Assembly (NCBI GenBank): GCA_023807065.1 | Contig: JAJJLU010004210.1 | Coordinates: 1 to 16,648 of the forward strand | Source: Isotricha intestinalis | Lineage: Eukaryota > Ciliophora > Litostomatea > Vestibuliferida > Isotrichidae | Length of the DNA stretch: 16,648 nucleotides | Reading direction: 5' to 3' | In this document: piece by piece, positions 8,264 through 16,626 of the stretch | Layout of the letters: every line of letters begins with the position of its first letter | Position numbering within the stretch: the first letter of the stretch is position 1 | Translations under genes and position numbers: made by a program | Notes under the pieces: generated by a model | Databases searched by the model: none | Seen by the model: only the letters and a program-made list of their open reading frames with translations | Told to the model about the DNA's origin: nothing

Positions 8264-9912
8264 ATGGAAGATAAAAAAATTCAAGAAAGAAATAAACTAT
8301 TTTCTCAAAGTATAATAAAAAATTTTCAATTAATATAGATTATGAACAAAATGATTTAATGAAAAAAACAGAAAATTATAAATTATCACTAAGAAAACAA
8401 AGGCTTTCAGATTATATTTTTTATAAAAGAAATTTAAAAAAAAAAGATGATATAATCCAAAATTCTATTTATAATATAAATTTTGATTGTATAAATCTTC
8501 CTATTTCTCAAAAAGAAAAAAAGTATTTAAATGTTGAAAATTATTTTCAAGATATGTTTTTATATTTAAAATCAGAAAACTATGAAGAAGTAAAATTTAG
8601 TTTAATTTCACTAAAAGAATTTTTTTCAAATGATAAAATAAATATAGATGAAAATATTAATATTATTGATAATATATTAGAATGCATGAAAAAATATATT
8701 AATGATAAAATTATTTTATATCAAGGATTATGGATTTTAATCAATTATTCTTTTTATTCAAATAAAAATGAATCCTTTATTTCTGCAAATTCTTTTTGTT
8801 TGTTTGAATATATAATATCAATGAATGATATTGATCTATTTTGTCTTATTCTTTGGTTATTTCATAATATAACAACATATGATAATAAAGAAAACAATGA
8901 ATTAAATTATATGATTATAACTTCTAATTTATTTAAAAATAAAATTTTAAGATTATTAGATAAAGAAGAATTAATTGATCATATTAATGATGAACATGGA
9001 GTTTATAAAGATATTATTTTAAAAGGATTTAATTTATTTTTAAATTTAATAAAATGTGAAAAACAAAATTTAGATGATGTTGAAAAATTAGAAATAAAAC
9101 AAATAAAACAACAAATGATAAAAATAGAATTAAAATTTATAGATACAAATATAGAAATATTATATAATATTATTTTAGATAATATAATATCTTATTTTGA
9201 TTTTTTTGATGATTCTTTTCCTTCTAAGATAATATCAGTAAATTTAATTGAAAAAATTTTATTTGAAAAAAAATTTTCAAATTATTCAACATTAATATTA
9301 AAAAACAGAGTAATTGGAAATTTTTTATCAGTAAATGATATAACAGATTTAAATTTAATAGACAATATTTTTAATTTTGAATATTCAATTTTATCAAATA
9401 CAAAAATATCAGAAGAAAAAATAGATGTTTATTGGACTTTAGGAAATTTAATTTCTTGTTCAGATTCAATTTCTGATTTATTAATTCAAAAAAAAGAATT
9501 TATTGAATTAATAATAAAAGATTTTAGAGAAGATTCAAATAAAATTGAAATAAGAGAATTATTAATTACTTTAGAAAAAATAATTGTTAATGCTAATTTT
9601 AATAATTTTGTTATTTTAGCACAAATTGGAACTTTTGATGAATTAATTGGAGGATTATTAAGATTTGAAAAAGATGAAAATTTACTTGTTTATATTTTCC
9701 TTAATATTTCTTTTTTTATTGAAAAAGGAGATATTATTAAAAAATATACTGATAATACTAATATTGTTTTAAATAAATTTAATGAAAAAGGAGGTAAAGA
9801 CTTATTAATGAAATATCAAAATTGTAAATGTGAAAATTTAAAAAATGTTGTTGAAAAAATTTGGAATAGATTTTATTTAAATGAAGATATTTCAAATATT
9901 GAAATGGAATAA
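8264..9912 (+). CDS. Divergent importin subunit alpha (karyopherin alpha)
   Basis: Two exons (8264-8309 and 8339-9912) encode 539 residues, stop TAA, close to the usual importin-alpha length. Importin-alpha binds classical nuclear localisation signals and bridges them to importin-beta. An importin-beta-binding (IBB) domain is recognisable at about residues 26-55: ENYKLSLRKQRLSDYIFYKR, followed by NLKKKDD. The rest is an all-helical armadillo-type array. Three W-x-x-x-N motifs, the Trp/Asn pairs that line the NLS groove, are present: WILIN (147-151), WLFHN (188-192) and WTLGN (381-385). Canonical members have more such pairs, so several repeats are eroded, and the sequence is unusually Ile/Asn/Glu-rich. 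The C-terminus is acidic (EDISNIEME). The frame joins exactly after removal of the 29-nt intron. A diverged paralogue with restricted cargo is possible. Confidence 0.82.
8310..8338 (+). other. 29-nt spliceosomal intron in the importin-alpha gene
   Basis: The intron starts GTATAATAAAA and ends TTAATATAG, with an in-frame TAG at its 3' end. Removing it joins exon 1 (46 nt) to the importin frame and adds 22 residues before the Met at 8359. The intron is within 50 nt of the start codon. Confidence 0.75.
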
Positions 9913-10181
9913 ATTGTTTAATTAATTTCATTTAATTTTTTATTCTTTTAAAATTTAGATAATTAATTGATAAGAAAAACTTTATAAAAAATAAGTATAA
10001 GGATTAGGTTTTTTTAAATTAAAATATTTTTTCAAATATCTTTCTAAATATTTCCTACTTTAAAACAAAGAAGATTCATAAATTAATTTAAATAACTAAA
10101 TTAATTTTTTTATTTACAAATACCTAAACAAAGATATTATTTTAACTCCTACAACTAAATTAATTTAAAAATTAAATTCAT
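9913..10181. other. Convergent spacer
   Basis: 269 bp between the convergent 3' ends of the importin-alpha gene and the small PP1-docking gene. AT-rich; no feature was seen. Confidence 0.4.
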
Positions 10182-10382
10182 TCAATAAATGTTACATTGA
10201 CAATTTATAAATTCTTTGTTTTTCAAAAATTTACTTTTATTCAATTTTTTAAAAGATTCAACATAAATAACTGAAATTGTTGATTTAAAAGATACTTTCT
10301 TTTTATATTTTTGAAAATTAATATCATTAGATTCTACGTTAATTTGAGTTTCAAAAGAAGTAGAATTAATATTTTCTTCCAT
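10182..10382 (-). CDS. Small protein with PP1-docking RVxF motif
   Basis: 66 residues, single exon, minus strand, stop TGA. Residues 27-48 read KKKVSFKSTISVIYVESF and then KKLN, the most conserved-looking part. KVSF (29-32) fits the RVxF docking consensus for the catalytic subunit of protein phosphatase 1. VI (38-39) sits at the spacing expected of the accompanying phi-phi motif. Ser31, in the variable position and preceded by three lysines, fits a basophilic-kinase site; phosphorylation at this position is known to weaken PP1 docking in other regulators. The N-terminus is acidic/polar and the C-terminus basic, with two Cys. Small, mostly disordered proteins of this layout are typical PP1 regulators. 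The identity is inferred from motifs only. Composition (Val, Ser, Glu, mixed codons) differs from random AT translation, which supports a real gene. Confidence 0.55.
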   Translation of the reverse strand: MEENINSTSFETQINVESNDINFQKYKKKVSFKSTISVIYVESFKKLNKSKFLKNKEFINCQCNIY

Positions 10383-10825
10383 GTATCTTCTTAAATACTG
10401 ATTATTTTTTAAAAACGTTTAATACGAATTAAATATATTAAAATAAATAATTAATGAAATTTGTTTATTTGAAAATTACTTAATAATATTATTAAAAATA
10501 AAAATTCATTGAATTCCCTATAGATAAATCAGATATTAAAGAAGATAATATTTGATAAGTTGCAAATCTAATTAAATTTTATTAAAAGAAATTTCAATAT
10601 TTTAAAGGATAACTTATTATAAGTTTGAAATTTTTTATCTTAAATTAAATTTTTTCATTTCATAATTTTTTTTTTGACTTTGGAAGTTATATTGAAACCT
10701 TTATTATAAATTATCAATTATAATTAATAAAAACATTTTCCAAATTCCTAAATGCTATAAAAAAACAATTTAAATTAAAAAATTATCAAGCCAAATAAAA
10801 AAAATAAAAAATTAAAAAAAAATTA
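10383..10825. other. Divergent intergenic region
   Basis: 443 bp between the divergent starts of the PP1-docking gene and the CDPK gene, so it must hold both promoters. A short plus-strand coding-like run (KFIEFPIDKSDIKEDNI, about 10500-10552) is framed by stops and is not called as a gene. The CDPK start is preceded by a long A-rich leader. Confidence 0.4.
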
Positions 10826-12433
10826 ATGGGAAATTCATGTTGTAACAAAAAAAAAAAAAAATCTTTATCAAAAATAGATCAAAGTATTCATTCAAAAGAC
10901 AATTTAATGGATGAAGGAAATAATGAATTAAAAATAAACGAAGGTCACATAACAATGATAAATAATTATTTAAATAACAATGTAGAAACAAAAATAATAA
11001 ATAATTCAAGTAGTTCAATTCCAAAAAAACCAACAAATGCAATAAATGTAGATTATAAAACATTTATAAAAGGAAAAAAATATTCAGATTTATTAAATGA
11101 TTATATATTATTAGGTCATTTAGGTTCAGGAGCATTTGGTTATGTTCAAAAAGTTCGTCATAAAGCATCTAATCAAATAAGAGCAATGAAAACAATAAAA
11201 AAAGATAGTCAATATTCAGAAAAAAGTTTAAAAGAAATTGATAATTTAATGAAATTAAATCATCCAAATATATTAAAATTATATGAATATTATTTTGATA
11301 ATAAAAACTTATATATAATAACTGAATATTGCGAAGGTGGAGAATTATTTGATAAAATAAAAGAAAGAAATGGTAATTTTACTGAAAAAGATGCTGCAAA
11401 AATAATGAAAAGCATATTATTAGCTGTAACATATTGTCATTCTCAAGGAATAGTTCATAGAGATTTAAAACCAGAAAATATATTATTAGAAGGAAAGGAT
11501 TTTGAACGTTTAAAAATAATTGATTTTGGTACTTCAATTATAATGAATAATAAAGGTGAAAAATTTAAAGAAAGATTAGGAACAGCATATTATATTGCAC
11601 CTGAAGTTTTAAAAAAAAATTATGATGAAAAATGTGATTTATGGTCAATTGGTGTTATAATGTATATATTATTAACTGGAGAACCTCCTTTTAATGGTAG
11701 AAATGATGAAGAAATATTAAAGAATGTAAAATCAATGAGTATTAATTTTTATTCATATTTATTAAATGATGTATCATTTGATGCAAAAGACTTATTAAAA
11801 AAATTATTACAAAGAGATACAAAATTAAGAATTTCTGCTGCATCTGCTTTAGAACATCCTTGGATAAAAAATCAAGCTCCGAATGCTAAAATGAATAAAA
11901 ATTCAGCATTAAGAGCATTTAATAATTTAAAAAATTTTTCAGCTGATGAAAAATTACAAGAAGCAGCAATAGCATTTATAGTAAATCAATTAACAACAAA
12001 AGAAGAAATAGAAGAATTAAGGAAAATATTTATAGATTTAGATAAAAATAATGATGGAGTATTATCAAGAGAAGAAATAGAAAATGGATTAATTAAATAT
12101 TATGGAAGTGAACAAGCAATAGAAGAAACAAATAAAATATTTAATAAAGTTGATGCTGATGGTAATGGAACAATATCATATGATGAATTTATTAGAGCTT
12201 CAATTGATAAACAAAAATTAATTAGTGAAGAAAGATTAAAAGCTGCTTATAAATTATTTGATAAAAATGGAGATGGAAATATTGAAGCTAAAGAAATTAA
12301 AGAAGTTTTAGGAGGTGTTGGTGTCAAAGATGAAAAAATTTGGGATAATATTATTAAAGAAGTTGATGAAAATGGAGATGGTGTTATTAGTTATGAAGAA
12401 TTTAAAAAAATGATGTATCAGTTATGTAAATGA
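10826..12433 (+). CDS. Calcium-dependent protein kinase (CDPK)
   Basis: 535 residues, single exon, stop TGA. The N-terminus MGNSCC followed by a lysine run fits N-myristoylation at Gly2 plus palmitoylation of Cys5/Cys6, implying membrane attachment. The kinase domain is at about 93-347: glycine loop GHLGSGAFG (97-105), ATP-anchoring Lys122 (AMKTIKK), catalytic loop HRDLKPEN (211-218), DFG (233-235), APE (258-260). All catalytic residues are present, so it should be active. A junction/autoinhibitory segment covers about 350-390 (ALRAFNNLKNFSADEKLQEA). Four complete EF-hand loops follow: 406-417, 443-454, 479-490 and 514-525, each with the acidic ligands, Gly at loop position 6 and a final Glu. 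Ca2+ binding is expected to relieve autoinhibition. CDPKs are typical of alveolates and plants and absent from animals and fungi, so this gene is the main taxonomic clue in the window. Confidence 0.96.
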   Translation: MGNSCCNKKKKKSLSKIDQSIHSKDNLMDEGNNELKINEGHITMINNYLNNNVETKIINNSSSSIPKKPTNAINVDYKTFIKGKKYSDLLNDYILLGHLGSGAFGYVQKVRHKASNQIRAMKTIKKDSQYSEKSLKEIDNLMKLNHPNILKLYEYYFDNKNLYIITEYCEGGELFDKIKERNGNFTEKDAAKIMKSILLAVTYCHSQGIVHRDLKPENILLEGKDFERLKIIDFGTSIIMNNKGEKFKERLGTAYYIAPEVLKKNYDEKCDLWSIGVIMYILLTGEPPFNGRNDEEILKNVKSMSINFYSYLLNDVSFDAKDLLKKLLQRDTKLRISAASALEHPWIKNQAPNAKMNKNSALRAFNNLKNFSADEKLQEAAIAFIVNQLTTKEEIEELRKIFIDLDKNNDGVLSREEIENGLIKYYGSEQAIEETNKIFNKVDADGNGTISYDEFIRASIDKQKLISEERLKAAYKLFDKNGDGNIEAKEIKEVLGGVGVKDEKIWDNIIKEVDENGDGVISYEEFKKMMYQLCK

Positions 12434-13003
12434 AATTTAATTTTTTTTTTCAAAGAACAATTGTTTTTTTTTATAGTTGTCTTTTCATGTTTTTAAATAG
12501 ATCTTTTTATTGTTTTGGATATTATTTTATAGTATACATATATTGATATTTTTATATATTTTTTCATTTGAAGGAATTTTTATTAGTGTTTAATAGATTT
12601 TCTAATTGGATGATTAATTAATTAAAATAATATGTTTGAAACATAAACTTTATATTTTTTTATTTAGAAATTTTAATTGATTTGATATTAAAATCATAAG
12701 ATAAATATGAAAATTAAAAGATTTACTATTTAAGAATTTCTTTTTTTATTTACCAATTTATATGCTTTAACTATATATTTTAATCTATTATCATATTGAA
12801 ATTTAAAAGTAATGAATATCTCTTTTAATAATAATTTATTTAATCATTCAGTTTCAAAAATTGATAGAACTTCATTCTTTAATTTTAAAAAAATAATTAA
12901 ATTTTCTCTTCTATTCCTTTAATACAACTAAAAAATAAAATTTAAAACCAAAAAAAAAATATTATTTTAAATTTAACAATTTTCATAAAAATAATATTAT
13001 AAA
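12434..13003. other. Intergenic, CDPK gene to HSF gene
   Basis: 570 bp of AT-rich spacer. I looked for clustered nGAAn heat-shock elements upstream of the HSF gene and saw none that are correctly spaced. No gene was seen. Confidence 0.4.
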
Positions 13004-14524
13004 ATGAAGTCTTTAAAAAAAAAAAGAAATCACTCTCCTGAAAAATCTGAACAATCACTTAAACAAAACCAAATAATAATTAATCAACAAGAATTAAATA
13101 TGAAAAAAGATGAAAACCCGAATTTTTTATTAAAATTATATCAAATATTAGAGACTCCAGAATATAAAGAAATAATTCATTGGAGTGACAATGGAAAAAG
13201 TTTTATAGTTCAAAATTTACATGATTTCACAGAAAATATTTTACCTAAATATTACAAACATAATAATTATTCTTCTTTTGTAAGACAATTAAATATGTAT
13301 GATTTTCATAAAAAAAGAAATAATCAAAATGAACATATTTTCCAGCATAAAAATTTCATTCGTGATGAAAAAGATTTAATTAAAACAATAAAGAGAAAAA
13401 ATAAAAAAGAATTAATAAATAATAAAAATGATAAAATTCGTTCTTTTAAAACACATGAAGTAAGCAATGAACAAGCTTTAATAGGTTATTGTAATGGTTC
13501 ATTAGGAAAAAAAGTAACTAAAAATTCATTAGAAAAAGCTTTAAATTATTTAATTAAAAGTGTTAATGAAAATACAGATAAACAAAGAAATTTAGAAGAA
13601 AAAGTTGAAAAATTAGGAAAACAAAATGAAGATTTTTTACTTCAAAATAAAAAAATGCTTCAAGAAATTGTTTCTAAATCAGAATATAATAAAAAATTAG
13701 AAGCTGTTGTATGTTTTATTTTAGAAATGATTGTTAAAAAACCTACTTTAAAAAGTGGGAATGATTTAAAAAATGTTTTAATTTCAAATGATATGAATAA
13801 TATTAGTTTACCTGAAATGGAAGTTGATGTTGATAATTTAGAAAAAGTTGCTAATTCAAATCCAAATAATTTAAATGATATGAATAAATTAATGATGCCT
13901 TTAATACAAAAAAATAATTTAAGTTGTATTAATTCTGATTCTTTTCAAAATTTTTTAGATAAATATATTGAAAGAAATAAAAATAGAAATAATACTTTAA
14001 TTACTAATGATAAAATTACTTTAAATAATAAAATAAATGTTCCTATGTTAACTAATGGACAAGAAAATAATAATAATATTAAAAGATTAAATTCTGGAGG
14101 CTTAAGTCCAAAAAATATTCAATTAAGCCCAATTAGAGTTAATAATAGTAGAAGAGGTTCTATTGATTCTTATAATAATTTTACAAATAATTTTGATAGT
14201 GATTTATTTAAAAATGGTTTTAAAAAACAATTATTAGCTAATAGTCATAATTGTAGCATTAATGGTGATAACGATGGAAATAATAATAATAATATTAATA
14301 TTTGTGATAATAGTATTTTAAGTAATAATTCAAAAAATATTTTTGATTTGGAATTTAGTACTAATGGAAATGGAGATTTAAATAAAAGTAATTTAAATAT
14401 GAATTTAAGTTTACTTAATAATTCTATGACTAATATTTTTGATAATAATGAAGATAATAATAATATAAGTTGCAAAGAGGAAGATGGAAAAGAATTAAAA
14501 AGGTTGTTTGATGAAGATAAATAA
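13004..14524 (+). CDS. Heat-shock-factor (HSF) family transcription factor
   Basis: 506 residues, single exon, stop TAA. The HSF DNA-binding domain occupies about 39-132: NPNFLLKLYQILETPEYKEI, then IHWSDNGKSFIVQN, then the recognition region YSSFVRQLNMYDFHK (89-103), which is the family signature, and FQHKNFIRDEKDLI. A basic stretch (KTIKRKNKKE) follows as a likely nuclear localisation signal. Residues 172-242 have heptad-like hydrophobic spacing (LEEKVEKLGKQNEDFLLQNK and flanks), as expected of the HR-A/B trimerisation coiled coil. The C-terminal half is Asn-rich and presumably disordered. It has two Ser-Pro sites (368, 375) and a basophilic site RRGS (383-386). Two NIFD patches (445-448, 477-480) in an acidic/hydrophobic setting may be activation motifs. 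Family assignment is firm; which HSF paralogue it is, and whether it is heat-responsive, cannot be told. Confidence 0.93.
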   Translation: MKSLKKKRNHSPEKSEQSLKQNQIIINQQELNMKKDENPNFLLKLYQILETPEYKEIIHWSDNGKSFIVQNLHDFTENILPKYYKHNNYSSFVRQLNMYDFHKKRNNQNEHIFQHKNFIRDEKDLIKTIKRKNKKELINNKNDKIRSFKTHEVSNEQALIGYCNGSLGKKVTKNSLEKALNYLIKSVNENTDKQRNLEEKVEKLGKQNEDFLLQNKKMLQEIVSKSEYNKKLEAVVCFILEMIVKKPTLKSGNDLKNVLISNDMNNISLPEMEVDVDNLEKVANSNPNNLNDMNKLMMPLIQKNNLSCINSDSFQNFLDKYIERNKNRNNTLITNDKITLNNKINVPMLTNGQENNNNIKRLNSGGLSPKNIQLSPIRVNNSRRGSIDSYNNFTNNFDSDLFKNGFKKQLLANSHNCSINGDNDGNNNNNINICDNSILSNNSKNIFDLEFSTNGNGDLNKSNLNMNLSLLNNSMTNIFDNNEDNNNISCKEEDGKELKRLFDEDK

Positions 14525-14640
14525 ATATATTTTTTAATTAAGAATATAATATTATTTATATAATTTTTATATAACATTAAATTATATAGATAATTTTATT
14601 TTTTATAAATGAAAAAAAATATAAAGAAAAAACCATAGTT
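14525..14640. other. HSF 3' flank
   Basis: AT-rich 3' flank with no feature seen. Confidence 0.3.
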
Positions 14641-14880
14641 ATGTTCAAACCTTAAAAAATGAGACAAATATTATTTTGAATCAAAAGGAAAAATCAAATT
14701 CAAGAATTATGTAATAATATGAATTTCTTTTTAACTTGCCCTAAAAATTTATTAAATAATGAAAAAGAAAATAATAAAGAATTAAAATTTTTAGAAATTA
14801 TTGATGATTATAAAAATGATATTCGAAATAAAAGAAATATTAAAAAATATTTATTCCATTATTTAATAATGATTGGGTAA
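14641..14880 (+). pseudogene. Decayed coding remnant or 53-residue ORF
   Basis: A frame starting at ATG 14641 is interrupted by TAA (14653) and TGA (14677), then stays open to a TAA at 14878-14880. The last open part from ATG 14719 would encode 53 residues, including FFLTCPKNLLNNEKENN and LEIIDDYKNDIRNKRNIKKY. The whole frame has coding-like composition across the two early stops, so I read it as a gene that has lost its 5' part to stops. A genuine short gene from 14719 is the alternative. No family is recognised. It ends exactly in the C-rich patch that follows. Confidence 0.4.
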
Positions 14881-14916
14881 AGGGCCCAATCTCCAATCCC
14901 CATCCCCAACACCAGA
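14871..14916. repeat. C-rich, T2G4-like patch with hairpin
   Basis: In otherwise AT-rich DNA this 46-nt patch is mostly G+C. It starts with a hairpin, ATTGGG (14872-14877) against CCCAAT (14885-14890) with a 7-nt loop, and continues as CAATCTCCAATCCCCAT (14887-14903) and CCCCAACACC (14904-14913). Read on the minus strand it contains TTGGGGATGGGGATTGG, resembling degenerate T2G4 telomeric units. A near copy in opposite orientation lies at 16627-16643 (15 of 17 bases identical). Confidence 0.6.
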
Positions 14917-15255
14917 AGATAAGAATTTATTAATTTCTTCCCACCATTTCTTTTAAATATTTTATTTTTACTTATAAATTGTGTGTTAAATTAAATAGTT
15001 CTTTTTTTTTAATTATTAATTTGACTATTAATAAATTCAAATCCATATATTATAAAAATAATATATCATCTATAAATCTAAAACTTTTATCCTCAGCTTT
15101 TATATTAATTAATAATTTGAAATTTATTTTTAATAAAGATAAATAATAAGAGAATATAACTTAAGAAAGAAATAAAAAAGAAAATAAAAATAAATATATA
15201 TTAAATTGATAATTAATTATTGCTCTAATTAATAAAAATGAATAATTTTTATTAA
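14917..15255. other. AT-rich spacer
   Basis: No gene, repeat or structured element was seen in these 339 bp. Confidence 0.4.
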
Positions 15256-15480
15256 ATAGAATGGCTTCAAATAAAAATATTTTTTCACTTTAAAAGACAA
15301 AATTCTTTTCTATTTTTTCTTTAATTAAATATTGATGATTATTCTCTTGTTATTTTAACTTGATTTGATTTCTTTGACAGTAATAAAAAATTTTTATTAT
15401 TAAATATATAAAATCATAAAGGATTTGGAAATCAATTAACTAATCCTTTATTGATATCATATAAACAAAAATTATTATAA
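15256..15480 (+). pseudogene. Decayed coding remnant, single frame with stops
   Basis: One plus-strand frame reads as protein across several stops: a piece containing IEWLQIKIFFHFKRQNSF, then TAA, LNIDDYSLVILT, TGA (15361-15363), FDFFDSNKKFLLLNI, TAA (15409-15411), NHKGFGNQLTNPLLISYK and a final TAA at 15478-15480. The frame is kept throughout and the stops fall where Gln (CAA) or Trp (TGG) codons would fit. That is the outcome expected of C-to-T and G-to-A decay. No family is recognised. It lies upstream of, and in a different frame from, the surface-protein gene. Confidence 0.45.
15416..15451. repeat. Perfect 10-bp inverted repeat
   Basis: ATAAAGGATT (15416-15425) and AATCCTTTAT (15442-15451) are exact reverse complements separated by 16 nt. 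It sits about 180 bp upstream of the surface-protein start and inside the decayed remnant. It could be an operator-like site, a hairpin, or chance. Confidence 0.5.
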
Positions 15481-15631
15481 TTTTTTTAAAATTTTTATAA
15501 ATATATTTAAAAACATATATAAAAAATATTTACCAATCTGTGATACATTTTTTTGAATAATAAGAAATTATCAATTAATAAAATGTTAAAGATATATAAA
15601 TAGTTTAATGAATTAAATAAAATAAAATATT

Positions 15632-16447
15632 ATGATTATATCTCTTTTTATTTTTTCTTTTATTTCTAATTCAATTGCTGTCCAAGTATTCAATGTTAAG
15701 AGTTTCCATGCAAGAACATGTACAGCTTCTTTAGGAGATATAATTATTGAAATTGATGGAGTTTTTAGTGAAACAGCTAATTTATTGGATAAAGTCAACT
15801 TAGAATTTACAACATCTGAAGGTTTTACAATAAAATCAGAATGTTCTCCTTTTGATGCTATTGAATCTATTTCCGAAGATTTACTACAATGTCCTATAGA
15901 TATAAGCTTATATTATCCTATAAAAGATATAGATGTTTTCATTCCAGTTGAACCACCTCAAGAATCAGGATATGAATTTCCAAATTGGAAGGAAATTATT
16001 GGTTCTAATCCAGGTGTTAGTAATAAAATTTCGAAAATTACTTGTCTTCCAATAAAAGAAAATACTTTTAATGTTAATTCCATTAAATATAATGGATGTA
16101 AAGGAAATAAAAATAGTTTTACAATTTATGGAACATGGGAGAATAATGCAAATGCACCTTCGTTAGGTTTTTATTTCCAATTTTTTTTGGAAAATAATAA
16201 AAAAGATTTAGTTGATTGTGATTTTAATATTGAATCTGATTCAAATTATATAAATTGTAAATTTGATGGAGAAGGAAAAATTAAAGTTGATCAAGAATAT
16301 TTTATGGGTTATTTTAGTACTTATCAATTTAATACTTATGATAGTGGAATAAAATTTGAATCTTGTAATGAAGGAAATAATAATAATTGTTATTGGATTT
16401 ATTTTAATTTATTTAATTCTCTTATTTTTATTCTTTTATTATTATAA
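15632..16447 (+). CDS. Secreted or GPI-anchored protein with duplicated four-cysteine domain
   Basis: 271 residues, single exon, stop TAA. Residues 1-17 (MIISLFIFSFISNSIAV) form a signal peptide, so the protein enters the secretory pathway. The body is beta-rich with eight regularly placed cysteines in two similar sets: C30, C71, C87, C138 and C156, C196, C209, C245. Spacings are 40, 15 and 50 residues in the first set and 39, 12 and 35 in the second, which suggests two tandem disulfide-bonded domains. The last 18 residues are hydrophobic (from YWIYFNLF to LLLL) and run to the C-terminus after a small-residue/Asn spacer (CNEGNNNN). This is the layout of a GPI-attachment signal; a single membrane anchor is the alternative. 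A ninth Cys (253) lies just before the tail. No family is recognised. An ATG with an upstream in-frame stop fixes the start. Confidence 0.7.
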   Translation: MIISLFIFSFISNSIAVQVFNVKSFHARTCTASLGDIIIEIDGVFSETANLLDKVNLEFTTSEGFTIKSECSPFDAIESISEDLLQCPIDISLYYPIKDIDVFIPVEPPQESGYEFPNWKEIIGSNPGVSNKISKITCLPIKENTFNVNSIKYNGCKGNKNSFTIYGTWENNANAPSLGFYFQFFLENNKKDLVDCDFNIESDSNYINCKFDGEGKIKVDQEYFMGYFSTYQFNTYDSGIKFESCNEGNNNNCYWIYFNLFNSLIFILLLL

Positions 16448-16626
16448 AAATAAATAAGATTTATTAATTAAAACTAATATAAATTTTTTATTTATATAAA
16501 ATTATTAATTTGAAAATATTCAGAGATTTTTTAATTAAAAAAATAATTGATGTTTTTTTTTTATAAAAAACCGTTTCAATTATTTTAAATCTATTAATTT
16601 TCCAATATTAATTAAGTTTTTATTTA
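16448..16626. other. 3' flank of the surface-protein gene
   Basis: AT-rich sequence with no gene or element seen. Confidence 0.3.

Noticed and set aside
10812..11063. Minus-strand 83-codon frame
   Set aside because: Antisense shadow of the CDPK N-terminus.
12434..13003. Heat-shock elements upstream of the HSF gene
   Set aside because: GAA and TTC triplets occur, but not at the 2-nt spacing required of nGAAnnTTCn arrays.
14245..14577. Minus-strand 110-codon Leu/Ser-rich frame
   Set aside because: Antisense shadow of the Asn-rich tail of the HSF gene.
15613..15798. Minus-strand 61-codon frame
   Set aside because: Overlaps the signal peptide and first domain of the surface-protein gene, which has far better protein features.
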